Shown: positions 17,435 to 26,885, counted from the first letter of the stretch. The stretch is 64,000 nt of DNA from JALEFZ01 sp964564415 (GCA_964564415.1 CAZMAV010000007.1:166179-230178); one strand, 5' to 3'. The notes: generated from the letters alone by a model not told the origin. Translations and numbers: made by a program.

Positions 17435-19099
17435 CTATCTGACCCAAATTTTGAGGCTGGTCGACTCATCCGGAGTCTGAACCTGCAGTAGATAGATGCC
17501 GGGCTGATTTATTTCGATGCTCTCTTCTATTCCCAGGCTGGAGCCATAGGACTTTGTGTAAATGCTTTGCCCCTGCACATTGAGGATGCTGAGTTCAACT
17601 TCCTTGGCACGCTTGAGGTCCATGCTGAAGGTAAAAGCACCCTGGCTGGGGTTGGGATAGACCTTCATCAAGGATATATCTCCCAGGGAAGCCACACTTC
17701 CGGGGCCAGATAATACAGTAATCATCTCCATGAGGGTACAGCCATTTGAATCGGTTACGATCAGGGTATAGTCTCCGGGCGCAAGGCTATCGATAAGAGC
17801 CGTGCTATCTCCATTGTCCCAGGTATAGATGTAGGGAGGAGTCCCTCCACTGATGCTCGCCTCGGCTGATCCATCTCTCAAACCTGCGTGGGTTTCGTCC
17901 ATGACATCAATGATAAGGTCCAGAGCTGGAGGTTCAGCTATGCTTACCTGAACAGATTTTGTGCATCCAGCCTCATCTGTTACCATCCCCTCAAAGTTTC
18001 CGGCGGGCAGATCGACAGCCGCTGCACTGGTCTGAGGAGGAGTGGAATTCCACATGTAATCATAGGCTCCCTCGCCACCGCTTACCAAAATGGAAGCTGA
18101 TCCGCTGGAATCGCCATTACAAGCTACATCTGTAAGCAATCCGGTAGAAACCTCCAAGGTATCGGGAGCCGTAACGCTAAAAGACTCGACCTCAACACAA
18201 CCTGCTGAGTCAGTGGCAGTAAGGGTGTAGGTACCTACATCCAACCCTACAAGGGCGGAGTCGCTAGTATTATTGGACCAGGAATAAGTGATGGGGGTGG
18301 CCGAACTGCTCACGGCGGGACCTACCATTCCTCCAGGGGTCTCTGCACATCCCATCCAATCTATGACGGTGGCAGCCGAGTCGATGGCAAGGTCTCCCGA
18401 AGCCGAGCCTACAACCCCTGTAAGAAGCCTGCTACACCCATTGGAATCGCTGACGGTAACGCTGATGCTTCCCGCCGCCAAAGCTGAGACGGAAGCTGTG
18501 GTATCTCCTGTGCTCCATGCATAGGTAAAAGGAGAGGCCGTAGAGGTAACATTGACTGAAGCACTGCCATTGCTGCTACCACAATCCGCTGGTGTCGTCA
18601 AAAGGTTAGCTACCAATTCATCCTTTACCTCAAGCATGATCGTATCGGTCAAAACCGTAGGAAGGACAAAGGCATTGCCCTGGTATTGGATATGTAAGGT
18701 AACGTCCAGATCTACCCCATACATACCAGATGCCGTGGGAGTACCGTTGATACTGATGCAACCTGTAGATCCCCCCAGAAAGGTACAGTTAGAAGGATTA
18801 CATCCATATGTAACGCCAGGAGGAAGGTCGGTGATATTGTTGACCACGATAGAATCCACGGTTACATTTCCGGAAATGGGAAAAGGACCTGGAATCGTGA
18901 TAAAGGTATCCACAGGTACGATCACCGTGATCGCTTCGTCATAAGGAGTATTAAGGCATATCTCAGGAAGGACCTGAGGATAAAATCCCGGAACTGTGTA
19001 CTGGCTGTCCGGTGTACAAACCTGCCCCACGGCTGAATTTGTCCATAAAAGCATGGCTGCAAATACCCCCAGAAAGGCTGTATAAATTACGTTTTTCAT
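17435..19099 (-). CDS. T9SS-exported protein with SprB-type repeats
   Basis: The protein has 554 residues. The signal peptide ends near NSAVGQ. Residues about 25-165 form a Cys-containing N-terminal domain (CTPDSQYTVPGFYPQVLP) that resembles beginnings of other Bacteroidota surface proteins. Residues about 165-455 hold four SprB-like repeats, each with a GS(A)..V...GG/P.Y.YSWS pattern (FTYAWSTGDTTAS, ITYSWSNNTSDSA, YDYMWNSTPPQ, YIYTWDNGDST). Residues 465-554 are the T9SS type A sorting domain (MKVYPNPSQGAFTF). SprB repeats are known from the gliding adhesin SprB, so a cell-surface adhesin role is plausible but unproven. It is monocistronic. Confidence 0.88.
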   Translation of the reverse strand: MKNVIYTAFLGVFAAMLLWTNSAVGQVCTPDSQYTVPGFYPQVLPEICLNTPYDEAITVIVPVDTFITIPGPFPISGNVTVDSIVVNNITDLPPGVTYGCNPSNCTFLGGSTGCISINGTPTASGMYGVDLDVTLHIQYQGNAFVLPTVLTDTIMLEVKDELVANLLTTPADCGSSNGSASVNVTSTASPFTYAWSTGDTTASVSALAAGSISVTVSDSNGCSRLLTGVVGSASGDLAIDSAATVIDWMGCAETPGGMVGPAVSSSATPITYSWSNNTSDSALVGLDVGTYTLTATDSAGCVEVESFSVTAPDTLEVSTGLLTDVACNGDSSGSASILVSGGEGAYDYMWNSTPPQTSAAAVDLPAGNFEGMVTDEAGCTKSVQVSIAEPPALDLIIDVMDETHAGLRDGSAEASISGGTPPYIYTWDNGDSTALIDSLAPGDYTLIVTDSNGCTLMEMITVLSGPGSVASLGDISLMKVYPNPSQGAFTFSMDLKRAKEVELSILNVQGQSIYTKSYGSSLGIEESIEINQPGIYLLQVQTPDESTSLKIWVR

Positions 19100-19213
19100 A
19101 GTATTGAGGTTAAAATATGATAAGATTGAGTGAGAATGATAAGCTTCGTCAGATGTCAGACAATAGTTGCTTTGACTGTAACCTTCTTTGGTTCAAAAAT
19201 GTATTCTTTTGAG

Positions 19214-19975
19214 ATGAAAGCTATAAATAAAATCAAATTTTTTCTTCTCTCCCTGCTGATCTTTTCCCTTCCCGCTGGGGTACAGGCAAAGGACTTCGGT
19301 ATAGACCCCGACGTTGCGGAAGAGAATGCCGCTGCACCCTCCCATGAAATATGGAACAAACTTCTGCAAAAACACGTTACCCCTGAAGGAAAGGTCAATT
19401 ACAAGGGATTTGAGGAGGACAAAAGCCAGCTTCAGGCCTACCTGGACATTCTCCAAAAACAAGGACCCCAATCCTCCTGGAGCGCCAACGAGAAGATGGC
19501 CTATTGGATCAATGCCTACAATGCTTTCACCGTAAAGCTGATCCTGGACAGTTATCCCCTGACCAGCATTACCAACTTGGGCAAACCCTGGGATAAGAAA
19601 TTCATAAGCATCGACGGGAGTACCTACAGTCTCAATGATATAGAGCACAAGATTCTGAGGCCAACCTTCAAGGATGCACGCATTCACTTTGCGGTCAACT
19701 GTGCCTCCATTTCCTGTCCCAAGCTGCTCAACCAGGCATATACTCCTACCAAAATACAGGGCCAACTCGACCGGCAAACCAGATCCTATCTCTCCAGTCG
19801 CCACAATGAGGTAAATTCTTCATCCCTGAAGCTTTCTAAGATTTTTGACTGGTACAAAGGAGACTTTAACGCTGAAGGAGGTGTCATTGCCTTTGTTGAC
19901 AAATACACTTCGACCGACATTCAGGCGGATGCTTCCATCAGCTATCTGAACTATAACTGGAACCTGAACGAGTGA
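19214..19975 (+). CDS. DUF547 domain protein, secreted
   Basis: The protein has 253 residues. ATG at 19214 gives a typical signal peptide ending in GVQA; the longer upstream frame has no signal-like start. The DUF547 core is clear: EKMAYWINAYNAFTVKLIL, SLNDIEHKILRP, RIHFAVNCASISCP and LSKIFDWYKGDF. The family has a conserved Cys/His arrangement suggestive of a hydrolase or transglutaminase-like fold, but its function is not established. Its 3' end overlaps the convergent VanZ-like gene by 38 bp. Confidence 0.9.
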   Translation: MKAINKIKFFLLSLLIFSLPAGVQAKDFGIDPDVAEENAAAPSHEIWNKLLQKHVTPEGKVNYKGFEEDKSQLQAYLDILQKQGPQSSWSANEKMAYWINAYNAFTVKLILDSYPLTSITNLGKPWDKKFISIDGSTYSLNDIEHKILRPTFKDARIHFAVNCASISCPKLLNQAYTPTKIQGQLDRQTRSYLSSRHNEVNSSSLKLSKIFDWYKGDFNAEGGVIAFVDKYTSTDIQADASISYLNYNWNLNE

Positions 19976-20339
19976 TTCTCTTTCCTATATACAAGGACAG
20001 GTAACTGACCAGGAGAATTCCCAGGAAATCTGCGCTCCGGTCCATCCACGAAAGGGTGCAATGAGGAAGAAGCCCCTGGCTTAATTCTTCTAAACTGACA
20101 ATTAAAAAAACAATGAGGCTGCCTTGTTGCAACCTCATCTTTCCCAATTGTAGCATTTTATTATTGATATTCAGATTTACCAGCAAACACAGGGTACCCA
20201 TAAAAACAAAATGGCCGATCTTATCTACCAAAGGGATTGAATCCGCGATTTGGTAGACAGGCTTGTGATAACCAGCATCCACCACAAAAAGCAAGGTCAA
20301 TAGAAGGAGGATATAGAAGAAGGCGGGTTTGCGAACCAT
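19938..20339 (-). CDS. VanZ-like small membrane protein
   Basis: The protein has 133 residues. Starting at ATG 20339 it begins with MVRKPAFF and a hydrophobic helix. The VanZ-like features are DKIGHFVFMGTL in the second helix, the SLEELSQGLLPHCTLSW element and SADFLGILLVSYLSLYIG in the last helix, giving about four membrane segments. VanZ itself confers low-level teicoplanin resistance, but most members have no assigned role. The gene runs into the DUF547 gene from the other side, overlapping its last 38 bp. Confidence 0.82.
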   Translation of the reverse strand: MVRKPAFFYILLLLTLLFVVDAGYHKPVYQIADSIPLVDKIGHFVFMGTLCLLVNLNINNKMLQLGKMRLQQGSLIVFLIVSLEELSQGLLPHCTLSWMDRSADFLGILLVSYLSLYIGKRITRSGSSYSSDS

Positions 20340-20447
20340 ATTTTGAACGTAAAAAAAGGGAACCTGCCGGAGCGAGATTCCCTTGTAATAGTTTGGTTCA
20401 TTTTGCAATAGTAACGCCGGGAAGTTTCAAAAGGATGCCAGAGCGTC

Positions 20448-21458
20448 CTATTTTTTTTGCCTTGTGCCATATTCACTGTGCCAATGGTCCATACGTTGAT
20501 CCAGCTTTTTCTCTTCATCAGACACATCAAAGCCCATTTTTGTCAAATTTTCCAGCTTTACTTTTAATTTCTCCAAGAAAGAAAAATAATCCTCTGACCA
20601 AGGGTGAAGGGGTCGGTGTTCCAGTTCCAGCCTTACCTTGGCCCATGCTTTCATCCGCTCACGGCTTTCGGCCCTCAGGCAGGAAGATTGAAATTTTTCC
20701 CAAATCACCGCTTCCCCGGTAGAATTGGGGTGTATCATGTCCTCGCCGTAAAAACGATAATCGCGAAGTTCGTCCATCATCACCTCGAAGGATGGAAAGT
20801 AATGGACAGCCTCCCTTCCCTCTTCCATCAGGGCACAACTGTAGCGAAGGATGGACTTACTCAAGGAATTGACGCTCAGCCCATCTCTGATATGGCGAAT
20901 CGGACTCACTGTCAAAATGACCTGCAAAGCTGGATTCAGGGCCTGAAGGACAGAAAGTAAGTCCCCGAAGTCTTTAGCAATGAGTGTGGGGTCCAGCATT
21001 TCCCGATAGAAATAATCAGAGGGGTATTTGTGGCAGTTGTTGACCAGTTGCTCGGTTATTTTTCGGACATACACATGGGCTGTGCCAAATGTCAGGATCA
21101 AAAAATCTAGCTTTTGGAGCCGTTTCTTCAGGGACTCCTGTACGGGAGCTAGTTTTTCTCTCAGAGCAGATAGGTCTGCAGCTGTCCATTTGCCATGAAG
21201 GTCAAAACTAAAGCCATGGCCCAGGTGTTGATGGCTTTCGAGGTCAAGTTCCTCTCTGCCCAGTCCAATTCGGATCAATTTGAAAAGGGACCGAGGATTG
21301 TAAGCAATGCCCAGGGGATTGGTCTGGATGTCAAACTTGTTTTGGGCAAGTCTTTGGCCCATGGTCTCGGCAAAGCAGGAACCCATGGCCAGCAAGCGAT
21401 GCTCATAGCTAATGGGAGCTTCCAGAATGGGTATATTTAGGGGTGTTTGCAAATTCAT
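20448..21458 (-). CDS. GSCFA family protein
   Basis: The protein has 336 residues. It carries the family signature MGSCFAETMGQRL at about residues 25-37, followed by NPLGIAYNPRSL, a LDFLILTFGTAHVY strand, VILTVSPIRHIRDG and the C-terminal DMIHPN motif. The GDSL-like arrangement (Ser in GSCF, Asp/His in DMIHPN) suggests an SGNH-type esterase or acyl-hydrolase, which is inference from fold family. No signal peptide is present. It stands alone, about 110 bp upstream (in the minus direction) of the VanZ-like gene, and a shared transcript is possible. Confidence 0.9.
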   Translation of the reverse strand: MNLQTPLNIPILEAPISYEHRLLAMGSCFAETMGQRLAQNKFDIQTNPLGIAYNPRSLFKLIRIGLGREELDLESHQHLGHGFSFDLHGKWTAADLSALREKLAPVQESLKKRLQKLDFLILTFGTAHVYVRKITEQLVNNCHKYPSDYFYREMLDPTLIAKDFGDLLSVLQALNPALQVILTVSPIRHIRDGLSVNSLSKSILRYSCALMEEGREAVHYFPSFEVMMDELRDYRFYGEDMIHPNSTGEAVIWEKFQSSCLRAESRERMKAWAKVRLELEHRPLHPWSEDYFSFLEKLKVKLENLTKMGFDVSDEEKKLDQRMDHWHSEYGTRQKK

Positions 21459-21660
21459 AGATTTAAAGTGCTATCGCATGCAACGAAGAGGCTCCTGTTG
21501 AGCATCTTTCCTTAATAAGTGCTGTATTCCTGTTCAAAAATCAGGATGATGAGATAAATTGTCTCCAAAATGGTGAAGCTCACTGGCAAATCCTCAAACC
21601 CTGGTAGCGATCTCGACGTAATTGATTTTCAAAGCCTACTACTTTTATTATATTTATTCT

Positions 21661-22329
21661 ATGAAATATACTCTTCTCCTTTTATCGTTGATCATGTTGA
21701 TTCCTCTTGTTTCTCTTGCTCAAAGGGAGGAGGGTGTATACCAGTTTTCCGGGATGGTCGTGGACATAGATAGCCTCACCCCCATTCCCTTTGTTCGCAT
21801 TCAAATCAACCATAGCCGAAACGGAGCTGTAAGTAGCGAAGAAGGATTTTACAGTGTTCCCGTCACCGAAAACGATACCCTATACTTCGAACACATCGGA
21901 TACAAGCCCAGCAAACTTGTCATCAAAGACTACCTTAAAGACTACCGGGGAGACAAATCTCAATATATTTATGTCATCAATTATCTTTACCCGGATACGG
22001 TGGAGTTGGAAATGGTGTATATCTTCCCCTACGATACTCCTGAGGAACTCCGTACGGCGGTCATCAACCTCGACAGTGATCCCAACTCCATGATAGCCCG
22101 GGCCCGCGAAAACCTCGATCCCAGGGTCCTGCACTCCATCATGGCTTCTCTCCCGATCGACGGCAACGAGAGGCTGGTAGTCGCTCGTCAGCGCTATTAT
22201 AACTATTACCAGAACAAAAACCTCATCCCCACTGCCAGTCTGGACCCGGTGGCAGCCATACAGATGCTCAGGTATATCCTGGACAAGGCTAAAAAACGCA
22301 AAAATAAGGATTTGAATTATTGGGAATAA
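21661..22329 (+). CDS. Secreted protein with carboxypeptidase-regulatory-like domain
   Basis: The protein has 222 residues. ATG at 21661 gives a signal peptide ending LVSLAQ. Residues 25-110 form a CarboxypepD_reg-like beta-sandwich (FSGMVVDIDSLTPIPFVRIQI, SSEEGFYSVPV, YFEHIGYKPSKL), the domain that also opens many TonB receptors. The remaining 110 residues (VYIFPYDTPEELRTAVI...) are a helical, basic tail of unknown role seen in similar Bacteroidota proteins. It is probably periplasmic or at the cell surface. It is followed 69 bp later by another plus-strand gene, which may be co-transcribed. Confidence 0.82.
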   Translation: MKYTLLLLSLIMLIPLVSLAQREEGVYQFSGMVVDIDSLTPIPFVRIQINHSRNGAVSSEEGFYSVPVTENDTLYFEHIGYKPSKLVIKDYLKDYRGDKSQYIYVINYLYPDTVELEMVYIFPYDTPEELRTAVINLDSDPNSMIARARENLDPRVLHSIMASLPIDGNERLVVARQRYYNYYQNKNLIPTASLDPVAAIQMLRYILDKAKKRKNKDLNYWE

Positions 22330-22398
22330 ATTGTCGCCCTTGTCAATTAGCTGTGTAAATTCGCGGGATATTTTAGGCCCTTCATCCAATACATTTCA

Positions 22399-22779
22399 AT
22401 GAATCCCGAAATTCATCCCACCATCCTAGAATCAGTCCGCAATGATGTCGCCCAGGTCGGTGATGACCTCAAAACCATCGCCAACCAAGTTATCGAAGAA
22501 GGAATATCAGAATATCCCATCTTCGTGGTGGCACAGGAGTTGATCGGTTTTGGCAGGCAAATCTTCGACCGGGACGAAGTTTCTCTCAACTGGTTTTTTT
22601 ATGCCTCTTTGCTAGAAGAATTTCTCAAAAAAGAAATCATCTCCAAGGAAGGTGTCAAGGAATTCCAAAAGGTATACGACGATCCCCTCAAGCGAGCCTG
22701 TATTTTTATTATTACACCCGAGATCGCTCAGTTTGTCTTTGTCCCCTATGACCTCGACGAGATCGAAAAAGAAGGCTAA
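22399..22779 (+). CDS. Conserved small protein of unknown function
   Basis: The protein has 126 residues with no signal peptide. It is mostly helical, with a central IFVVAQELIGFGRQIFDRDEV segment, the pattern NWFFYASLLEEFLKKEII, and a final strand FIITPEIAQFVFVPYDLDEIEKEG. I cannot assign a family. It is well formed and sits 69 bp after the regulatory-like domain gene. Its stop codon (22777-22779) directly abuts the stop of the convergent purB (22780), leaving no room for a terminator between them. Confidence 0.75.
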   Translation: MNPEIHPTILESVRNDVAQVGDDLKTIANQVIEEGISEYPIFVVAQELIGFGRQIFDRDEVSLNWFFYASLLEEFLKKEIISKEGVKEFQKVYDDPLKRACIFIITPEIAQFVFVPYDLDEIEKEG

Positions 22780-24138
22780 TCAGGGATTACCAATGTAGGT
22801 CTCAGGCCTCAGCCTCTTTAGTTCCTCTTTTATCTTCTCACCTACCTTGAGTTGGTCGATAAAATCGTGCAAAACTTTTGCGTCTATGTGCTGCTCTCCT
22901 CGTGTAAAGTCACGCAGGGCTTCATAAGGCTTGGGATAGCCCTCCCTCCGAAGAATAGTCTGAATAGCTTCAGCCAGGATGGAGTAATTGGCATTGAGGT
23001 CAGCGGCGATGGCCGGGCGATTGACCAGGAGCTTGCTCAAGCCCTTCTTTACTGAGATTTGAGCCAGGTAATTGTATCCCAGGGCCAAACCTACATTTCT
23101 TAGAATGGTAGAATCTGTCAGGTCTCGTTGCAAGCGGGAAACGGGCAATTTGCGACTCAAAAACTCCAATAAAGCTGTAGAGAGACCTGAGTTTCCTTCC
23201 GCATTTTCAAAATCGATGGGGTTCACCTTGTGGGGCATGGCAGAAGAACCTACCTCTCCGGACTTTATTTTTTGCTTGAAGTAGTCCATGCTTACATACA
23301 TCCACACATCCTGGCAAAGATCAATCACAATCGTATTGATCCGGCGAAGGTTATCAAAAATCCTGGCCAATCCGTCATAATGGTCAATCTGTGTGGTGGG
23401 ATAGGAGCGGGAGAGGCCCAGGTTTTTCTCGAGAAAGTGTGTGGCAAATCCCTGCCAATCCGTATCTGGGTAGGCGACGTAATGGGCGTTTAGGTTGCCG
23501 GTAGCCCCCCCAAATTTTCCGGGAATGGGCTGGGATCTGAGTTCTTTTACCTGTGTACGAAGTCGGGTCTCAAAAACCGCAAACTCCTTACCCAGGGTGG
23601 TGGGAGAGGCCGCCTGTCCGTGAGTCCGGGCCAATAAGGGAATTTCCTTCCATTGGTCGGCAAAATCAGCGAGAAGAGCCAGGACTTCGTCGAGGGAAGG
23701 CAGGATGACTTCCTCCATTCCCTCTTTCAGCATGAGAGGAGTGGCAGTGTTGTTGATGTCCTGAGAAGTAAGGCCAAAATGAACAAACTCGGCATGGGTC
23801 TTAAGGGTGGCTGAAAAATCCCACTTTCCTATTTTGGATTTGATGAAATACTCGACGGCTTTGACATCGTGGTTGGTTTCATTTTCAAAAGCCTTCACCA
23901 GTAGGGCATCTTCTTCGGAAAAGTCCAAGTAGAGCTTTCTGAGTTGGTCGGCCTCTGCCTCACTCAGAGCTTGTAGGGGCCTGACTTCGGTTTTGAATAG
24001 TTCGATCAGATATTCGATTTCCACCTTTAGGCGATAGCGAATCAAGGCAAACTCAGAAAAAAAGGGAGACAGGGAGACAAGTTTACCCCGATATCTTCCA
24101 TCGAGAGGACCGATGGCCGTCAATTCATTTAAGTTCAT
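22780..24138 (-). CDS. purB: Adenylosuccinate lyase
   Basis: PurB catalyses two fumarate-releasing steps of purine synthesis (SAICAR to AICAR and adenylosuccinate to AMP). The length of 452 residues and the opening LTAIGPLDGRYRGK belong to the E. coli-like subfamily. The fumarase/aspartase signature SSAMPHKVNPIDFEN, with the catalytic Ser, is present, as are TSQDINNTA and the RTHGQAASPTTLG segment with the general-acid His. The enzyme is cytoplasmic. It is transcribed alone, tail to tail with the small conserved gene. Confidence 0.97.
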   Translation of the reverse strand: MNLNELTAIGPLDGRYRGKLVSLSPFFSEFALIRYRLKVEIEYLIELFKTEVRPLQALSEAEADQLRKLYLDFSEEDALLVKAFENETNHDVKAVEYFIKSKIGKWDFSATLKTHAEFVHFGLTSQDINNTATPLMLKEGMEEVILPSLDEVLALLADFADQWKEIPLLARTHGQAASPTTLGKEFAVFETRLRTQVKELRSQPIPGKFGGATGNLNAHYVAYPDTDWQGFATHFLEKNLGLSRSYPTTQIDHYDGLARIFDNLRRINTIVIDLCQDVWMYVSMDYFKQKIKSGEVGSSAMPHKVNPIDFENAEGNSGLSTALLEFLSRKLPVSRLQRDLTDSTILRNVGLALGYNYLAQISVKKGLSKLLVNRPAIAADLNANYSILAEAIQTILRREGYPKPYEALRDFTRGEQHIDAKVLHDFIDQLKVGEKIKEELKRLRPETYIGNP

Positions 24139-24357
24139 ACACTTCCAAATTTTGGAAACCGTAAAAGTAAGAAGGATATGGGATTAATGGGAATATTTTA
24201 TCCCAAAGCTTCCGTCAAAATGGATGTTGGAGTTTATAGGCGTCTTCATTCATGCCAAAGAATGGTCAGTTTTTGCATGGAGCGGAGTTTCTTCATCACC
24301 AAGAATTCATTAAAAAGCTGGCTCATGCGAGTCTGCACAGCTTTCTTTCGATAGCTT

Positions 24358-24921
24358 TTAATCGTCAATGATGAGGTCCTCCATGAACTCTACGGACTGG
24401 GTAATGGTATCAAGGGTGGAGAGGTAATTGCAATGCTCTTCGTATGGCATCCAGATCACCAGTTGGAGGAAGTAATCTCTGTTTTCGTAGACACTGATCC
24501 GATAATAGAGGGGATTCCAGTCAAACCTCTCGCTATTGGTATAATAGTCGCCTACCCTGACGGTAGAACCATCTTCATTTTGGAAGACTTGTAAGGATTC
24601 TCTCGAAAAGGTATCCATAGGTTGCAGGACGGTCTTTTCGACAAAAGCAAAATATCCCTTGAGTTTTAGACGTTTGCGTTTTATGTCTCCGAGATTTTCT
24701 TTGGAATCCTCGATACCTAGGACGTATATCTTGTCTACGAGGCTGTAGTATTGTAGGCCTGCATAGGAATGCATATCGTAGCCGGGCTGTAGATAAGAGG
24801 GAAGGTACAAGGAATAGAGGTTCCCAACTTCTACCTTCTCCCAGCTCGTGGTTTTTTGAGGTTGCTCGCATGAAATGCAAGCCACGAGGCATAACAGCCA
24901 TAAGTGCCTGTAAGAAATCAC
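24358..24921 (-). CDS. Lipoprotein of unknown function
   Basis: The protein has 187 residues and starts with GTG at 24921; no other in-frame start precedes the lipobox. The signal peptide MISYRHLWLLCLVACISC ends in a lipobox-type sequence with Cys18 as the likely lipidated residue. The mature part resembles small Bacteroidota lipoproteins (SLYLPSYLQPGYDMHSYAGLQYY, DYFLQLVIWMP) with a PsbP/DcrB-like alternation of strands, which is inference. It is monocistronic and divergent from the charged-helix protein gene. Confidence 0.75.
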   Translation of the reverse strand: MISYRHLWLLCLVACISCEQPQKTTSWEKVEVGNLYSLYLPSYLQPGYDMHSYAGLQYYSLVDKIYVLGIEDSKENLGDIKRKRLKLKGYFAFVEKTVLQPMDTFSRESLQVFQNEDGSTVRVGDYYTNSERFDWNPLYYRISVYENRDYFLQLVIWMPYEEHCNYLSTLDTITQSVEFMEDLIIDD

Positions 24922-25225
24922 GGGATTAATTTACTTTATTTTATTCAATATTGGCAGGAATTAGGCCTATAATTTGAGGTAAGGGTTGGGGAGGCAATAA
25001 AGGAGGCATAGGCCTTTGAGCTGTAATCACCTTCCTTTCAGACAATTATACCAACCATTCACAACTCTGGGGTCGGTGTTTTCGTAGGAAAGTCCATAGA
25101 TTGCAGCAAAGAAAAAAAAACCAGATTAAGGGAAATTTCTAACACTTGATGAAATTTTCTTTCCCTGATAAAACGATTATATTTAGCCCTATAATGTCTG
25201 CTTTCGCATTCCAGAAAGACGTAGC
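24922..25225. other. Intergenic region between divergent genes
   Basis: About 300 bp of AT-rich sequence lies between the lipoprotein gene (minus) and the charged-helix protein gene (plus). TATATTTA at 25178-25185 is a near match to TAnnTTTG, 40 bp before the ATG at 25226. A run of nine A residues is near 25112. No RNA gene or repeat is seen. Confidence 0.45.
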
Positions 25226-26824
25226 ATGAAAAAAATAATCATACCGGAAGAAAAGCTTAACGAACTTGCTCAGGAGGTAAGCAGCCGCCTGCACGCCCGC
25301 CATTTTTTCGATCAAGGAAAAATAGACGGAGACGGCCTAAGAAAATTTGCCGAGCACCAGCAAGTCAACAAATTTCTCATCTTTCAAATCTTCCAGGTCT
25401 GGGAAATGCAGATCAACAAGCTCTATCATCCTTACTTCGACCTGGATCATCCTGACATACAGCAGACTGTAAAGCTCCTCAAAAATCAGATTTCACAGCA
25501 TATTTCCATTTCTGAGGATGAGTTTCAGCCCCTGCTCAAGCGATCGGTCTACAACAACCTCAAACTACTGCTAGACCCCGAAGAAACTTTTGGACGCTTT
25601 TTCTTTGCCCAGGCCGACAAGATTTCCATTGAAGTCTACGCCCGCTACGCGCAGTTTTTCTCCGATCTCGACTTTGTCGTCAACAGCATTCTCCGATATT
25701 TCCAAAAAAATAAGCTTTCCACGGTAGAAAAAGACGTCTTTTTCCTCAAAATGAAGAAGGCCGTAGATGTCTACAACAAGAAGTCAGGTCAGTCCTTTGA
25801 CCAGTACAGAGACGGCCTCTTCAAGGAGCTTACAGGTAAAGGAATCTTCGAACTGGAAGAAGAAGTGCGCAAGGCCAAAGAGGAAGAGGAGCGCTTGCTT
25901 CGCCAGCGCGAGGAAGAAAAGCGTCGGATGGAGGAGGCTGAACGCCGCCGCCAGGAGGAAGAGCAGCGCCAGAAAGAAGAAGAGGAACAGCGCCGACTGG
26001 AAGCAGAAAAAATTCGACAGGAAGAGGAGCGCCTTCGCAAAGAGGAGGAAGAGCGCCGCAAAAGAGAAGAAGAGGAACGCAAACGTGCAGAGGAACAGCA
26101 GCGACAGTCCAGCTTTTTCGATTCCCTGGGTAGTGTTGACAATTTCTTCGACCTTGATGAGGAGGAAGAGGAAGAAGAACAGCTTCCCGATTCAGGCCCT
26201 ACCGACGAAGGGCCCATTGAGGAAAAAACCGAAGAGGTCGAGGAAAACCCTCAGGATAAATCCACCAACCGTCCGGAGCCTATTAGCAATGGACACAGCC
26301 CATACGTCTGGACTCCTCCCGAGGAAAAAGAAAAAGAAAGCAACAAAGCCCCTCAGGAGGAAAAGCAGCAAGAGCCACAAGCCAAGGAGGAGCCTAAGAG
26401 AGAAAAGCCCCGACGCGAGGAGGAAGATCAAAGAGAAAAATCCTCTACCCTCCTTGATCACCTGAAGAAAAAAGACAGCGACACGCCCAAAGAGTCCAAG
26501 GCCTCCGTCCTCGACATGGTCAACCAACGCTCAAAAACTGTGGCTGACCGCATCCTAGGGAAGAAAAATAAGGAGGAAAGTCAGGAAGGGGGTGGAAAAA
26601 TAAAGCTTGATGAGATTCCGATTCACAAGCAGTACCAGTATGTGCAGAAGGTCTTCGAAGGCAACAATGTCCGCTTCCGCATCATTGTGGACAAGGTCAA
26701 CAATGCCAGCAACAATAACGAAATCGACGACATCCTGCAAAAATTTGTCCTCAACAATGACAAACTCGACCGCGAAGATCCCGTCGTTAAAGAGTTTATT
26801 GGCATGCTTCAAAAAAGATTCTGA
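25226..26824 (+). CDS. Large cytoplasmic protein with a long charged (ER/K) helix; function unknown
   Basis: The protein has 532 residues and is not assignable to a family from sequence alone. Residues 1-205 are a folded, mainly helical domain (FAEHQQVNKFLIFQIFQVWEMQ). Residues about 209-295 are an almost uninterrupted run of Glu, Arg and Lys with four-residue periodicity, typical of a rigid single alpha-helix. Residues 300-460 are acidic and disordered (DLDEEEEEEEQLPDSG). The last 70 residues form a conserved-looking module (IPIHKQYQYVQKVFEGNN, FRIIVDKVNNASNNNEID). There is no signal peptide or membrane segment. The layout, two folded ends joined by a long spacer, suggests a scaffold or tether. 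It is monocistronic with its own terminator. Confidence 0.85.
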   Translation: MKKIIIPEEKLNELAQEVSSRLHARHFFDQGKIDGDGLRKFAEHQQVNKFLIFQIFQVWEMQINKLYHPYFDLDHPDIQQTVKLLKNQISQHISISEDEFQPLLKRSVYNNLKLLLDPEETFGRFFFAQADKISIEVYARYAQFFSDLDFVVNSILRYFQKNKLSTVEKDVFFLKMKKAVDVYNKKSGQSFDQYRDGLFKELTGKGIFELEEEVRKAKEEEERLLRQREEEKRRMEEAERRRQEEEQRQKEEEEQRRLEAEKIRQEEERLRKEEEERRKREEEERKRAEEQQRQSSFFDSLGSVDNFFDLDEEEEEEEQLPDSGPTDEGPIEEKTEEVEENPQDKSTNRPEPISNGHSPYVWTPPEEKEKESNKAPQEEKQQEPQAKEEPKREKPRREEEDQREKSSTLLDHLKKKDSDTPKESKASVLDMVNQRSKTVADRILGKKNKEESQEGGGKIKLDEIPIHKQYQYVQKVFEGNNVRFRIIVDKVNNASNNNEIDDILQKFVLNNDKLDREDPVVKEFIGMLQKRF

Positions 26825-26848
26825 TACCTCTTGGTTGCAAGAATAACA

Positions 26849-26885
26849 AAAGAGGGAATGCCAGCTGCCATTCCCTCTTTTTATG
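26849..26885. terminator. Bidirectional Rho-independent terminator
   Basis: A perfect 12-bp stem (26849-26860 with 26869-26880) with an 8-nt loop is flanked by T-rich sequence on the plus side (26878-26882) and by AACAAA on the other. It sits between two convergent genes (stops at 26824 and 26910) and can serve both. Confidence 0.85.

Noticed and set aside
25767..26465. Ser/Arg-rich frames overlapping the charged-helix protein
   Set aside because: Both strands open because of the Glu/Arg/Lys codon bias of the real gene; the products are low complexity with no start context.
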